A DNA stretch of 32,348 bases from Nocardioides gansuensis. GTDB lineage: Bacteria; Actinomycetota; Actinomycetes; Propionibacteriales; Nocardioidaceae. A model generated the notes under the pieces. That model had not been told where the DNA came from. It did no database searches and saw only the letters and a program-made list of their open reading frames with translations. The stretch covers positions 1 through 32,348 of the forward strand of contig NZ_QDGZ01000016.1 in assembly GCF_003076135.1 (NCBI RefSeq), read 5' to 3'. The stretch's first letter is position 1. Each line of letters begins with the position of its first letter. A program made the position numbers and the translations under genes. Positions 22,761 to 30,999 of the stretch are shown here, one piece after another.

Positions 22761-24158
22761 TCAGACCCGGTGCAACCGCCGGGCGGCCTCGGCGATGGAG
22801 CCGCTCATCGAGGGATAGACCGTGAACGCCTGGGCCAGCTGGTCGGCCGTGAGCGACTCCGCGACCGCGATGGAGACCGGGTGGATCAGCTCGGAGGCCC
22901 GCGGCCCGACGACCACCCCTCCCACCACGATGCCGGTGCCCGGACGGATGAAGAGCTTGACGAAGCCGTCGCGGACCCCCTGCATCTTGGCGCGCGCGTT
23001 GCCGGCCAGCGGCAGGGTGACCACCTCCGCCACGATCTCGCCGGCATCGACCGCCTGCTGCGACCAGCCGACCGTGGCGATCTCAGGCGCCGTGAAGACG
23101 TTGGAGGAGACCTTCTTGAGGTCGAGCGGCGCGACGGCGTCGCCGAGGAAGTGCCACATCGCGATCCGGCCCTGCATGGCGGCGACCGAGGCGAGCATCA
23201 GCACGCCGGTGCAGTCGCCGGCCGCGTAGACGCCGCGCGCCGACGTACGGGACACGCGGTCGACCCTGACGAAGCCGCCGTCGTCGGTCTCGACGCCCGC
23301 CTTGTCGAGGCCCAGGTCTGCGGTGTTGGGCACCGAGCCGAGCGCGAGGATGCAATGGGTGCCCTCCACGGTGCGGCCGTCGGTGAGCGTGACGGTGACG
23401 GTGTCGCCGGCGCGGATCACCGACTGCATCCGGGAGTTGCCCATCACGTGCATGCCCTTGCGGGTGGCGACCTCCTCGAGCACGGCGCTCGCGTCGGCGT
23501 CCTCGCCGGGCAGCACCCGGTCGCGGCTGCTCACCAGGGTCACGTCGATGCCGAGCGCGAGGTAGGCGCTGGCGAACTCGGCGCCGGTGACGCCGGAGCC
23601 GACCACGATCAGCCGCTCGGGCACCTCGGTGAGGTCGTAGACCTGCTCCCAGGTCAGGATGCGCTCACCGTCGGGCACCGCGGAGTCGAGCACGCGCGGT
23701 GCCGCGCCGGTGGCCAGCAGGATCGCGTCGGCCTGCAGCGTCTCCTCGCCGCCGTCGGGGAGCGAGGCGACGACCGTCATGTCACCGCCGAGCCGGCCCC
23801 GCCCGCGCAGCACCCGCACGCCGTCGCGCTGGAGACGGGCGGCGATGTCGGCGGACTGGTCGGCGGCGAGCTGCTTGACCCGCGCGTTGACCCGCCCCAG
23901 GTCCACCCGCAGGGTGGTGGCCGCGTCGCCCTGGTGGTCGGTGAAGTCGATGCCCAGCTCGGCGGAGTCGGACACCTCCGTCATCAGCTCGGCGGTGGCG
24001 ATCAGCGTCTTGGAGGGGACGCAGTCGGTGAGCACCGCCGAGCCGCCGATGCCGTCGGTGTCGACGACCGTGACCTCGGCCCCGAGCTGGGCGGCGACGT
24101 GGGCAGCCTCGTAGCCGCCCGGGCCGCCGCCGATGATGACGACGCGGTCCCTGGCCAT
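22761..24158 (-). CDS. lpdA: NAD(P)H-quinone dehydrogenase of the LpdA (Rv3303c) type
   Basis: A 465-residue flavoprotein disulfide reductase homologue. FAD fold VIIGGGPGGYEAAHVAA; NAD(P) fold LIVVGSGVTGAEFASAY; second FAD motif GVYAAGDCTG. The redox-active site departs from dihydrolipoyl dehydrogenase: GGSAVLTDCVPSK keeps only Cys46, the partner position being Ala41. The C-terminal active-site text is VYPSMSGSIAEA in place of HPTLSE. This is the pattern of mycobacterial LpdA, a quinone reductase that does not act on lipoamide. The ATG follows the lpd stop after one base, so the two are co-transcribed. Confidence 0.9.
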   Translation of the reverse strand: MARDRVVIIGGGPGGYEAAHVAAQLGAEVTVVDTDGIGGSAVLTDCVPSKTLIATAELMTEVSDSAELGIDFTDHQGDAATTLRVDLGRVNARVKQLAADQSADIAARLQRDGVRVLRGRGRLGGDMTVVASLPDGGEETLQADAILLATGAAPRVLDSAVPDGERILTWEQVYDLTEVPERLIVVGSGVTGAEFASAYLALGIDVTLVSSRDRVLPGEDADASAVLEEVATRKGMHVMGNSRMQSVIRAGDTVTVTLTDGRTVEGTHCILALGSVPNTADLGLDKAGVETDDGGFVRVDRVSRTSARGVYAAGDCTGVLMLASVAAMQGRIAMWHFLGDAVAPLDLKKVSSNVFTAPEIATVGWSQQAVDAGEIVAEVVTLPLAGNARAKMQGVRDGFVKLFIRPGTGIVVGGVVVGPRASELIHPVSIAVAESLTADQLAQAFTVYPSMSGSIAEAARRLHRV

Positions 24159-24159
24159 G

Positions 24160-25563
24160 TCAGAAGTTGATCATGTGGCCGGCGATGCCGTGGACGGCTT
24201 CCTTGACCGCCTCCGACAGCGTCGGGTGGGCGAAGACGTTGCGCGCCACCTCGTCGGCCGTCAGGTCCCACTGCTGAGCCAGCGTCAGCACCGGCAGCAT
24301 CTCGGTGACGTCCGGACCGATCATGTGCGCGCCGAGGATCTCGTTGTACTTGGCGTCGGCGACGACCTTGACGAAGCCGACGGCCTCGCCGAGGCCCTGC
24401 GCCTTGCCGTTGGCGCTGAAGGGGAACGTCGCCGTCTTGACGTCGTAGCCCTTCTCCTTGGCCTGCGCCTCGCTGTAGCCGAACGAGCCGATCTGGGGCT
24501 GGCAGTAGGTCGCCCGCGGGATCATGTCGTAGTCGACCGGCATGGTCTCGGCGCCGGCGATCGTCTCCGCGGCCACGATGCCCATCGCCTCGGCGGCGTG
24601 GGCGAGCATCATCTTGCCGGTGCAGTCGCCGATGGCGTAGACGCCCTCGACGTTGGTGCGGCAGTGGTCGTCGATCGCGACGGCGCCGCGCTCGGTGAGC
24701 TGGACGCCGGCGTTCTCGAGGCCGTAGCCATCGACGCGCGGGGCGAAGCCGAAGGCAGCGAGGAACTTGCCGGCCTCCAGCACCTGCTCCTCGCCCCCGG
24801 CCGCGGGGGCGACGGTGACGCGCACGCCCGAGCCGGTGTCCTCGACGCCCTTGACGGCGGTGGACAGCAGGACGTTGACGCCGAGCTTCTTGTAGTGCTT
24901 GAGCAGCTCCTTGGACACGTCGGCGTCCTCGGTGGGCACCATCCGGTCGAGGAACTCCACGATCGTCACGTCGACGCCGAAGTTCTTCATCACGTAGGCG
25001 AACTCGACGCCGATCGCGCCGGAGCCACCGATGATGATCGACTCCGGGAGCTGGTCGGTGAGGATCTGCTCCTCGTAGGTGACGACGTTCTGGCTCAGCG
25101 CGACGCCGGGCACCAGGCGGACGGTCGCGCCCGTGGCGATGATGAGGTTGTCGAAGGTGTAGGAGGTCGTGGCGCCGTCCTTGCCCTTCACGTCGATCGC
25201 CTTCGGGCCGCTGAGCGTGCCCCAGCCGTCGATCTCGGTGATCTTGTTCTTCTTCATCAGGAAGTGGACGCCCTTGACGATGCCGGCGCTCACCTGGCGG
25301 GAGCGCCGGTGCGTCGGGCCGAACGACATCGTGGCGTCGCCCTCGATGCCGAACTTCTCCTTCTCGTGCGCGAGCGTGTGCGCGAGCTCGGCGTTCTTCA
25401 GCAGGGCCTTGGACGGGATGCACCCGACGTTGAGGCAGACACCTCCCCAGTACTTATCCTCCACGACTGCGACCGACTGGCCGAGCTGTGCTGCGCGAAT
25501 GGCGGCGACGTAGCCTCCGGGACCGGCGCCGAGGACGAGGGTGTTGAAGTGCGTTTCGCTCAC
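24160..25563 (-). CDS. lpd: Dihydrolipoyl dehydrogenase (E3)
   Basis: A 467-residue E3 enzyme that reoxidises dihydrolipoyl groups of pyruvate and 2-oxoglutarate dehydrogenases and the glycine-cleavage system. FAD fold LVLGAGPGGYVAAIRAAQLG; redox disulfide GGVCLNVGCIPSK with Cys43 and Cys48; NAD fold IIIGGSGAIGVEFAYV; GVYAIGDCTG; catalytic dyad His446 and Glu451 in HPTLSEA. All key residues are present, in contrast to the downstream paralogue. GTG 25563 is chosen because a TAGGGT element is 6 nt upstream, implying a leaderless mRNA. E2 and E1 genes are not in the window. Confidence 0.96.
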   Translation of the reverse strand: MSETHFNTLVLGAGPGGYVAAIRAAQLGQSVAVVEDKYWGGVCLNVGCIPSKALLKNAELAHTLAHEKEKFGIEGDATMSFGPTHRRSRQVSAGIVKGVHFLMKKNKITEIDGWGTLSGPKAIDVKGKDGATTSYTFDNLIIATGATVRLVPGVALSQNVVTYEEQILTDQLPESIIIGGSGAIGVEFAYVMKNFGVDVTIVEFLDRMVPTEDADVSKELLKHYKKLGVNVLLSTAVKGVEDTGSGVRVTVAPAAGGEEQVLEAGKFLAAFGFAPRVDGYGLENAGVQLTERGAVAIDDHCRTNVEGVYAIGDCTGKMMLAHAAEAMGIVAAETIAGAETMPVDYDMIPRATYCQPQIGSFGYSEAQAKEKGYDVKTATFPFSANGKAQGLGEAVGFVKVVADAKYNEILGAHMIGPDVTEMLPVLTLAQQWDLTADEVARNVFAHPTLSEAVKEAVHGIAGHMINF

Positions 25564-25569
25564 GGGGCC

Positions 25570-25590
25570 ACCCTAGTGCCTCGCTACCCT
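25570..25590. promoter_or_regulatory. Compact divergent leaderless promoters for lpd and the GGCT-like gene
   Basis: The gap between the two divergent starts is 34 bases. On the minus strand TAGGGT (25575-25570) lies 6 nt before the lpd GTG. On the plus strand TACCCT (25585-25590) lies 7 nt before ATG 25598. Both messages should begin at their start codons, and the -35 region of each must fall inside the other gene. Confidence 0.5.
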
Positions 25591-25597
25591 TCATCTC

Positions 25598-26050
25598 ATG
25601 CCGCTCTATGCCGCCTACGGGACGAACCTCGACCCCGCGCGCATGAGCGAGCGCTGTCCACACTCCCCGCTGCACACGACCGGCTGGCTGACCGGCTGGC
25701 GGCTGACGTTCGGCGGTGAGGAGCACGGCTGGGACGGGGCACTGGCCACCATCGTCGAGGACCCGCTCGAGCAGGTCTTCGTCGCGGTCTACGACGTGAC
25801 CCCCGAGGACGAGAAGCTCCTCGACACCTGGGACTCCGCAGACACGGGCCTCTACCGCAAGACCAAGGTGCGGGTCTCGACCCTGACCGGCGAGCTGCTC
25901 GTGTGGACCTACGTCCTCGACGCCTATGAGGGCGGCCTGCCCAGCGCGTCCTACCTCGGCGTGCTGGCCGACGCAGCCGAGGCCGCCGACGCCCCGGCCG
26001 ACTACGTCGCGGCGCTGCGTCGCCGTGCCTGCCGCTCGACGGGCTTGTGA
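25598..26050 (+). CDS. Gamma-glutamylcyclotransferase-like (AIG2/GGCT fold) protein
   Basis: A 150-residue protein of the gamma-glutamylcyclotransferase/AIG2 superfamily. It opens with PLYAAYGTNLDPARM, the counterpart of the YGSN substrate loop, and has the typical GWRLTFGGEEHGWDGALATIVEDPLEQVFVAVYDV barrel and the YRKTKVRV strand. The catalytic glutamate expected after the YGSN-type loop could be one of the GGEEHG pair or the glutamate of LDTWDSADTGLYRK-adjacent text, which cannot be fixed without an alignment. Possible roles are removal of gamma-glutamyl groups or a related cyclotransferase reaction. It is preceded by TACCCT 7 nt upstream. Confidence 0.85.
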   Translation: MPLYAAYGTNLDPARMSERCPHSPLHTTGWLTGWRLTFGGEEHGWDGALATIVEDPLEQVFVAVYDVTPEDEKLLDTWDSADTGLYRKTKVRVSTLTGELLVWTYVLDAYEGGLPSASYLGVLADAAEAADAPADYVAALRRRACRSTGL

Positions 26051-26095
26051 CGCCCCGACCGGTGACTCACGGGCCGGTACGCCGTTGAGGCGGGC

Positions 26096-27478
26096 ATGCG
26101 TGCCCTGATCCTCGGCCTGGCTGGACTCCTCACCGGCTCGACGCTCGTCCTCGCCCCCACGTCGTACGACGCTCCCGCGGCGGCCACGCAGTCGTCGGAC
26201 CCGAGCCCGCGGCTGCGCAGCGTGATGTTCGTGGGCAACAACTGGGCCGGCACGGCCACGGTCGTCGACGCCGACACGCTGAAGGTGCTCAGGCGCGGCA
26301 TCGACCTGGTCCCCGACAAGGCCGAGGAGCTCGCGGCGATCCACGGCAACCCCGCGGACCTGGCTCTCTACCTCGCGATCCAGCAGGGGCCGGGCGAGGG
26401 GCACGACCAGTACGTCGACGACATGTTCACGACCCGGGACGGCAGGCACCTCGCCGTCTCGCGGCCGAGCTTCGCCGACGTGGTCTGGATCGACATCGCC
26501 AAGGCGTCCGCGGATGAGCCCGGGGCGATCGTGCGCGAGCAGCAGATGGACGGCAACCGCACCGACCACATGGGCCTGTCCCCCGACGGCCGGCGGCTGC
26601 TCGTGAGCGACTCGACCGCACGCCAGGTCATCGAGTACTCCATGGTCGACGAGACGCTCCGCGACGGGACCCGCGTGCGGATGGGTGACCGGCTGCGCAC
26701 CTTCGAGTCGGGCGAGACGCCGCACGAGAGCAACTACTCCAGGGACGGCCGGAAGATCTACCACGCCTCGATCGGACGGGTGTACCTCCCGGGCGACCAG
26801 GGCACGGCCGTCGAGGAGCCGGTCAAGGGCGACCGCTGGTTCCAGGTCGTGCGCACCCGCGACTTCGAGGTCGCGCGCCGCTGGGACATGGGCAAGGAGC
26901 TCGCGGAGGCCGGCTACCCCGGGGTGAGCTCGGCCGTGCGGCCGATGGCCGTCCCGCCGGGCTCGAGGGACGTCTACTTCCAGGTCTCGTACTTCCACGG
27001 CTTCGTCGAGTTCGACCGCTTTGCGCCCGATGTCAACGGCGCCGTCGACTACACCTCCGGTGGGATGCCCGAGCCGCGCCGGGGTGCGGTGAAGCGGGTC
27101 ATCCCGCTGCCCGACCGGGTGCCGGACCTGCCGCGGGAGCAGTACGTCAACGACTCCGCCCACCACGGGCTGTCCATCGACGCCGACGGCACCACCCTGT
27201 GCGTCGCCGGCACGATGGACGACTACGCGGCGCTGGTGGACCGGCGTACGACGAGGCGCACGATGTTCGACGAGCAGACGACCGGCCACACCTACCTCAA
27301 GCCCTACTGGACGACCGAGGGACCGCACGACACCTGCTGGATCTCGCTGAGCGGGTCGGACGCCGTGGCCGTGCTCGACGTGCACGCGAGGAAGGAGCTC
27401 GCCTACCTCGAGGTGGGCGACCACCCGCAGCGGGTGCGGCACGGGGTCGTGAAGGAGAAGGTGGTCCGCGGCTGGTGA
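26096..27478 (+). CDS. Secreted YncE-like beta-propeller protein
   Basis: A 460-residue exported protein. The signal peptide (RALILGLAGLLTGSTLVLAPTSYDAPAAA) is followed by a seven-blade-like propeller with YncE-type motifs: RSVMFVGNNWAGTATVVDADTLKVL, DDMFTTRDGRHLAVSRPSFADVVWIDI, MGLSPDGRRLLVSDSTARQVIEYS, HHGLSIDADGTTLCVAGT and CWISLSGSDAVAVLDVHARKELAYLEVGDHPQRVRHG. No enzyme site is evident; related proteins are ligand-binding or uncharacterised. It has no clear ribosome site and no TANNNT at the leaderless distance (nearest TACGCC, 11 nt further), so the start is by best signal peptide. It is the second exported propeller in the window. Confidence 0.85.
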   Translation: MRALILGLAGLLTGSTLVLAPTSYDAPAAATQSSDPSPRLRSVMFVGNNWAGTATVVDADTLKVLRRGIDLVPDKAEELAAIHGNPADLALYLAIQQGPGEGHDQYVDDMFTTRDGRHLAVSRPSFADVVWIDIAKASADEPGAIVREQQMDGNRTDHMGLSPDGRRLLVSDSTARQVIEYSMVDETLRDGTRVRMGDRLRTFESGETPHESNYSRDGRKIYHASIGRVYLPGDQGTAVEEPVKGDRWFQVVRTRDFEVARRWDMGKELAEAGYPGVSSAVRPMAVPPGSRDVYFQVSYFHGFVEFDRFAPDVNGAVDYTSGGMPEPRRGAVKRVIPLPDRVPDLPREQYVNDSAHHGLSIDADGTTLCVAGTMDDYAALVDRRTTRRTMFDEQTTGHTYLKPYWTTEGPHDTCWISLSGSDAVAVLDVHARKELAYLEVGDHPQRVRHGVVKEKVVRGW

Positions 27479-27483
27479 GCGCG

Positions 27484-27489
27484 TAGGCT
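27484..27489 (+). promoter_or_regulatory. -10 element (TAGGCT) of the purine nucleoside phosphorylase gene, leaderless
   Basis: TAGGCT lies 8 nt before GTG 27498, immediately after the preceding stop; no ribosome site is present. Confidence 0.5.
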
Positions 27490-27497
27490 CGCGGGTC

Positions 27498-28313
27498 GTG
27501 ACGACCGACTCCACCACCGCAGCCGACACCGCTGTCCTGGCCCAGCAGGCCGCCGCGGGGCTCGCCGAGCTCACCGGCGTCGAGAAGCACGACGTCGCCC
27601 TGGTGCTCGGCTCCGGCTGGCTTCCCGCCGTCGACGCGCTCGGCGAGGCCACCGCCGAGATCGCGACCACCGACCTGCCCGGCTTCCACGCCGCCGGCGT
27701 CGCCGGACACAGCGGCCGGATCCGGTCGATCCGTTCCGGCGACCGCCACCTCCTCGTCTTCCTCTCCCGCACGCACTTCTACGAGGGGAAGGGAGTCGCC
27801 GCCGTCGTGCACCCGGTCCGCACCGCGGCCGCCGCCGGCTGCCGCGCGATCGTGCTGACCAACGGCTGCGGCGGGCTCAAGGAGACCTGGCAGCCTGGCC
27901 AGCCGGTGCTGATCTCCGACCACATCAACCTCACGGCGACCAGCCCGATCGCCGGCGCCAACTTCGTCGACCTCACCGACCTCTACAGCCCGCGGCTGCG
28001 CGCCATGTGCAAGGAGGTCGACCCGACCCTCGACGAGGGCGTCTACGTCCAGTTCCCCGGCCCCCACTACGAGACGCCCGCCGAGATCGGCATGGTGCGG
28101 GCGATCGGCGGCCACCTCGTCGGCATGAGCACCACCCTCGAGGCGATCGCCGCTCGCGAGGCCGGCCTGGAGGTGCTCGGCATCAGCCTGGTCACCAACC
28201 TCGCCGCCGGCATCAGCGGCGAGCCGCTCAACCACGAGGAGGTCCTCGAGGCGGGCAGGGCCGCCGCCAGCCGGATGGGCGCCCTCCTGGGCCAGATCGT
28301 CCGGCGGATCTGA
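27498..28313 (+). CDS. Purine-nucleoside phosphorylase (trimeric, PNP/PunA type)
   Basis: A 271-residue phosphorylase cleaving inosine/guanosine-type nucleosides with phosphate. Family motifs: LVLGSGWLPAVD (phosphate-binding Ser), GVAGHSGRIRS with His near residue 71, FLSRTHFYEG, VLTNGCGGLKETWQPGQPVLISDHINLT, VYVQFPGPHYETPAEIGMVRAIGGHLVGMSTTLEAIAAREAG, LGISLVTNLAAGISGEPLNHEEVLEAG. All fit the trimeric mammalian-like PNP family; MSTTLEA replaces the more common MSTVPE. The stop overlaps the start of the downstream SDR gene (TGATG). Confidence 0.95.
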   Translation: MTTDSTTAADTAVLAQQAAAGLAELTGVEKHDVALVLGSGWLPAVDALGEATAEIATTDLPGFHAAGVAGHSGRIRSIRSGDRHLLVFLSRTHFYEGKGVAAVVHPVRTAAAAGCRAIVLTNGCGGLKETWQPGQPVLISDHINLTATSPIAGANFVDLTDLYSPRLRAMCKEVDPTLDEGVYVQFPGPHYETPAEIGMVRAIGGHLVGMSTTLEAIAAREAGLEVLGISLVTNLAAGISGEPLNHEEVLEAGRAAASRMGALLGQIVRRI

Positions 28314-29116
28314 TGCGCGTCCTGGTCACCGGCGCCGCCGGCAGCATCGGCCGCGTCGTCACCGTCGGGCTCGAGGGCCTGGGCCACGAGGTCGTCGGCC
28401 TCGACCTGGTGCCCGAGCCTGAGGGGTTCACGGGCGCCTGGCACACCGCCGACTGCACCGACCCGGACGCAGTCGAGGCCGCCTTCGCCGCCCAGCCCCT
28501 CGACGCCGTCGTACACCTCGCGGGCCACCCCAGCGAGGCCGACCTGCCGACCAGCCTGGCCTCGCACGTCTTCACCACCGGCGCCCTGCTGGACGCGATG
28601 GTGCGGCACGGCGTGGACCGGATCGTCTACGCCTCGTCCAACCACGCGGTCGGGAGGACGCCGCGGCCCGCCAACCCGCAGGCCCTCGTCTCCGACGACG
28701 CCCTCCCCCGGCCCGACACGTTCTACGGCGTCGGCAAGATCGCCGCCGAGGCGCTGCTGCAGCTGCATGCCGACCGCTACGGCATCGACGCGGTCGCCTG
28801 CCGGATCGGGAGCTTCCTCGAGCAGCCGACGTCGACCCGGGCACTGTCCACCTGGCTCTCCCACGGCGACGCGGTGCGCATGTTCGAGGCGGCGCTCACC
28901 GCGCCGTCGCCGGGCTACGCCGTGCTCTACGGCATCTCCGCCAACACCCGCGCCTGGTGGGATCTCGAGCCCGGCCGCCGGCTGGGCTACGAGCCGCAGG
29001 ACGACGCCGAGGCTTTCGCCGGCGAGGTGGAGCCGCGGCCCGAGGACGAGGCGGAAGCGGCGTACGTCGGTGGGCCGTTCGCGCTCGAGGAGTTCTACCG
29101 TCCCGGGCTCGGTTGA
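28313..29116 (+). CDS. NAD-dependent epimerase/dehydratase (extended SDR, uronate-dehydrogenase-like)
   Basis: A 267-residue extended short-chain dehydrogenase. Nucleotide motif LVTGAAGSIGRVV at the N-terminus, DLVPEP for adenine ribose, VVHLAGHPS, YASSNHAVGR with the catalytic Ser, and FYGVGKIAAEAL supplying the YxxxK pair. The SSNHAVG text and overall length resemble uronate dehydrogenases, which oxidise uronic acids to aldarolactones, but other sugar-nucleotide SDRs are possible. ATG 28313 shares one base with the PNP stop, so the genes are co-transcribed even though no obvious shared pathway links them. Confidence 0.88.
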   Translation: MRVLVTGAAGSIGRVVTVGLEGLGHEVVGLDLVPEPEGFTGAWHTADCTDPDAVEAAFAAQPLDAVVHLAGHPSEADLPTSLASHVFTTGALLDAMVRHGVDRIVYASSNHAVGRTPRPANPQALVSDDALPRPDTFYGVGKIAAEALLQLHADRYGIDAVACRIGSFLEQPTSTRALSTWLSHGDAVRMFEAALTAPSPGYAVLYGISANTRAWWDLEPGRRLGYEPQDDAEAFAGEVEPRPEDEAEAAYVGGPFALEEFYRPGLG

Positions 29117-29127
29117 CCCCGCCCCGG

Positions 29128-29158
29128 TTGACTTCGAGTGCACTCGCAGTCGGAGACT
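29128..29158 (+). promoter_or_regulatory. MerR-type promoter/operator of the merR gene (19-bp spacer)
   Basis: TTGACT (29128-29133) and GAGACT (29153-29158) are separated by 19 bp, the long spacer typical of MerR-activated promoters. The spacer holds the perfect palindrome CGAGTGCACTCG (29136-29147). The -10 ends 6 nt before GTG 29165, so the transcript would be leaderless. The first 13 bases match the promoter at 29536 exactly in TTGACTTCGAG. Confidence 0.65.
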
Positions 29159-29164
29159 GGGCGG

Positions 29165-29539
29165 GTGACCACGCTGACCATCGCCGAGGCCGCCGAGCGG
29201 ACGGGCCTCACGGCGCACACCCTCCGCTACTACGAGCGGGACGGGCTGATGCTCGATCAAGTCGAGCGGGCGGCGTCCGGCCACCGGCGCTACTCCGACC
29301 GCGACGTCGCCTGGATCGAGCTGATCACCCGGTTGCGCGCGACCGGCATGCCGATCCGCGACGTACGCCGGTATGCCGCGCTCGTCCGGGAGGGCGCCGG
29401 GAACGAGGCCGAGCGCCTGGCGCTGCTCCTCTCGCACCGCGAGCTGGTGGAGCGGAAGCTGGCCGAGGTGACGGCCCACCTGCGAGCGATCGACCACAAG
29501 ATCGCGCTCTACGAGAGCAAGGTCGAGGGGACCGCTTGA
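29165..29539 (+). CDS. MerR-family transcriptional regulator
   Basis: A 124-residue MerR protein. The N-terminal winged helix is unmistakable (TLTIAEAAERTGLTAHTLRYYERDGLMLDQVERAASGHRRYSDRDVAWIELITRLRATGMPIRDVRRYAAL), followed by a dimerising coiled-coil helix (HRELVERKLAEVTAHLRAIDHKIALYESKV). There are no cysteines in the effector part, so it is not a metal-thiolate sensor; it resembles MerR regulators paired with aldo/keto reductases and responding to small organic electrophiles. GTG 29165 is chosen because the MerR-type -10 would otherwise lie inside the gene. A twin operator lies at its 3' end, before the reductase gene. Confidence 0.93.
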   Translation: MTTLTIAEAAERTGLTAHTLRYYERDGLMLDQVERAASGHRRYSDRDVAWIELITRLRATGMPIRDVRRYAALVREGAGNEAERLALLLSHRELVERKLAEVTAHLRAIDHKIALYESKVEGTA

Positions 29540-29566
29540 CTTCGAGCGCGCTCCAAGGAGTTCGCT
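29536..29566 (+). promoter_or_regulatory. MerR-type promoter/operator of the aldo/keto reductase gene (19-bp spacer)
   Basis: TTGACT (29536-29541), 19-bp spacer, TTCGCT (29561-29566). The spacer and -35 edge hold CTTCGAGCGCGCTCCAAG (29540-29557), a palindrome with one mismatched pair. The -35 overlaps the stop codon of merR. The -10 ends 7 nt before ATG 29574; AAGGAG at 29555-29560 is 13 nt from the ATG and is probably part of the operator. Confidence 0.65.
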
Positions 29567-29573
29567 GGCGGAC

Positions 29574-30566
29574 ATGACGAACACACACCGCACCCTCGGC
29601 ACCACGTCCGCCCTGACCGTGAGCCCCCTCGGCCTCGGCTGCATGGGGATGTCGGAGTTCTACGGCAGCCCCGACGAGGCCGGCGGCATCGCGACCATCC
29701 AGCGGGCCCTCGACCTCGGCGTCACCTTCCTCGACACCGCGGACATGTACGGCCCGTTCACCAACGAGCAGCTCGTCGGGCGCGCCATCGCCGGCCGCCG
29801 CGACGAGGTGCAGCTCGCGACGAAGTTCGGCAACGAGCGACGTCCCGACGGGACTCGCGTCGGCATCAACGGCCGCCCCGACTACGTCCGCGCGGCCTGC
29901 GACGCCTCGCTGCAGCGGCTCGGGGTGGACCACATCGACCTCTACTACCAGCACCGCGTGGACCGCACCGTCCCGATCGAGGAGACCGTCGGCGCGATGG
30001 CGGAGCTCGTCGCCGCCGGCAAGGTCCGCCACCTCGGGCTCTCGGAGGCCGCGGCAGGCACGATCCGCCGCGCCCACGCCGTCCACCCGATCACGGCCCT
30101 GCAGACGGAGTACTCGCTCTTCACCCGCGATCTCGAGGACGAGGTCCTGCCGACCATCCGGGAGCTGGGCATCGGCCTGGTGCCCTACTCCCCGCTCGGC
30201 CGCGGCATCCTGACCGGCGCCCTGCGGCCCGGCAGCCTGCCGGCGGACGACGCGCGCGCCACGGCGTACTTCCCCCGCCTCAACGGCGAGGGCCTCGAGG
30301 CCAACCTCGCGCTGGTCGACCGGGTCGCCGCCCTCGCGGACGCGAAGGGCTGCACGCCAGGTCAGCTCGCGCTCGCCTGGGTGCTGGCCCAGGGCGACGA
30401 CGTGGTGCCGATCCCCGGCACGAAGCGGGTGGCCTATCTGGAGGAGAACGTCGGCGCGCTCGCCGTCGACCTGTTCGCCCAGGACCTCGCCGAGCTCGAC
30501 GCCGCAGTGCCACGCGGGGCCGTGGTGGGCGAGCGGTATGGCGACATGTCGCACATCGACGCGTAG
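29574..30566 (+). CDS. Aldo/keto reductase
   Basis: A 330-residue NADPH-dependent aldo/keto reductase of the AKR12/13 (YghZ- or Tas-like) type. The catalytic tetrad is visible: Asp and Tyr in FLDTADMYG, Lys in LATKFGNER, His in YYQHRVD. The cofactor site has VPYSPLGRGILTG and VPIPGTKRVAYLEENVGA. Such enzymes reduce reactive aldehydes and ketones. ATG 29574 lies just behind a MerR-type promoter matching that of the adjacent merR gene, so it is very probably the main target of that regulator. It ends 7 bases before the convergent MarR gene. Confidence 0.95.
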   Translation: MTNTHRTLGTTSALTVSPLGLGCMGMSEFYGSPDEAGGIATIQRALDLGVTFLDTADMYGPFTNEQLVGRAIAGRRDEVQLATKFGNERRPDGTRVGINGRPDYVRAACDASLQRLGVDHIDLYYQHRVDRTVPIEETVGAMAELVAAGKVRHLGLSEAAAGTIRRAHAVHPITALQTEYSLFTRDLEDEVLPTIRELGIGLVPYSPLGRGILTGALRPGSLPADDARATAYFPRLNGEGLEANLALVDRVAALADAKGCTPGQLALAWVLAQGDDVVPIPGTKRVAYLEENVGALAVDLFAQDLAELDAAVPRGAVVGERYGDMSHIDA

Positions 30567-30573
30567 GTCGCCG

Positions 30574-30993
30574 TCACTCCCCCAGCATCTTGTCGAGGAG
30601 CGCTGCCAGCTGCCGCCGCTCCGCGGCGGTCAGGCGGTCGGACGGGGAAGGCGAGCGCGTCACGTGCTCGCCGACCTCGCGCCTGACCCGCTCGCCCTCC
30701 TCGGTGAGACGCAGCAGACGGACCCGGCGGTCCTCGCCCTGCACGCGCTCGACGAGCCCCTGGGCCTCGAGGCGGTCGGCGATCCCCGTCAGGTTGGACG
30801 CGTCGCAGGAGAGGTGGTCAGAGAGCGCTCTCATCGGTGACGGCTCCTCCAGGAAGAACAGGGCCCGGGCCTGGGCAGGGGTGAGCCCGTGCTCGGCGAC
30901 CGCCTCGGCGAAGGCCGCCTTCGCCATCTCGCTGAGTCGGAACAGCCGCTGGGTGAGGGCGTGTGCCTCGGTGAGGGCGCGCGCGGAGGCCAT
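30574..30993 (-). CDS. MarR-family transcriptional regulator
   Basis: A 139-residue MarR protein: helical dimerisation segment (ALTEAHALTQRLFRLSEMAKAAFAEAVAEHG), then the winged helix (LTPAQARALFFLEEPSPMRALSDHLSCDASNLTGIADRLEAQGLVERVQGEDRRVRLLRLTEEGERV) with the signature wing DRRVRLLRLT, and a C-terminal helix. A single cysteine (LSCDAS) at the recognition helix could be redox-sensitive but this is speculation. The ATG at 30993 follows TAGAAT by 6 nt, so the mRNA is leaderless. It is divergent from the DUF6069 gene, with operator-like repeats between. Confidence 0.94.
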   Translation of the reverse strand: MASARALTEAHALTQRLFRLSEMAKAAFAEAVAEHGLTPAQARALFFLEEPSPMRALSDHLSCDASNLTGIADRLEAQGLVERVQGEDRRVRLLRLTEEGERVRREVGEHVTRSPSPSDRLTAAERRQLAALLDKMLGE

Positions 30994-30999
30994 GCGTGC

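Noticed and set aside
25454..27772. 772-codon minus-strand open frame opposite the GGCT-like and propeller genes
   Set aside because: Shadow; it spans three unrelated plus-strand genes and has no recognisable motif.
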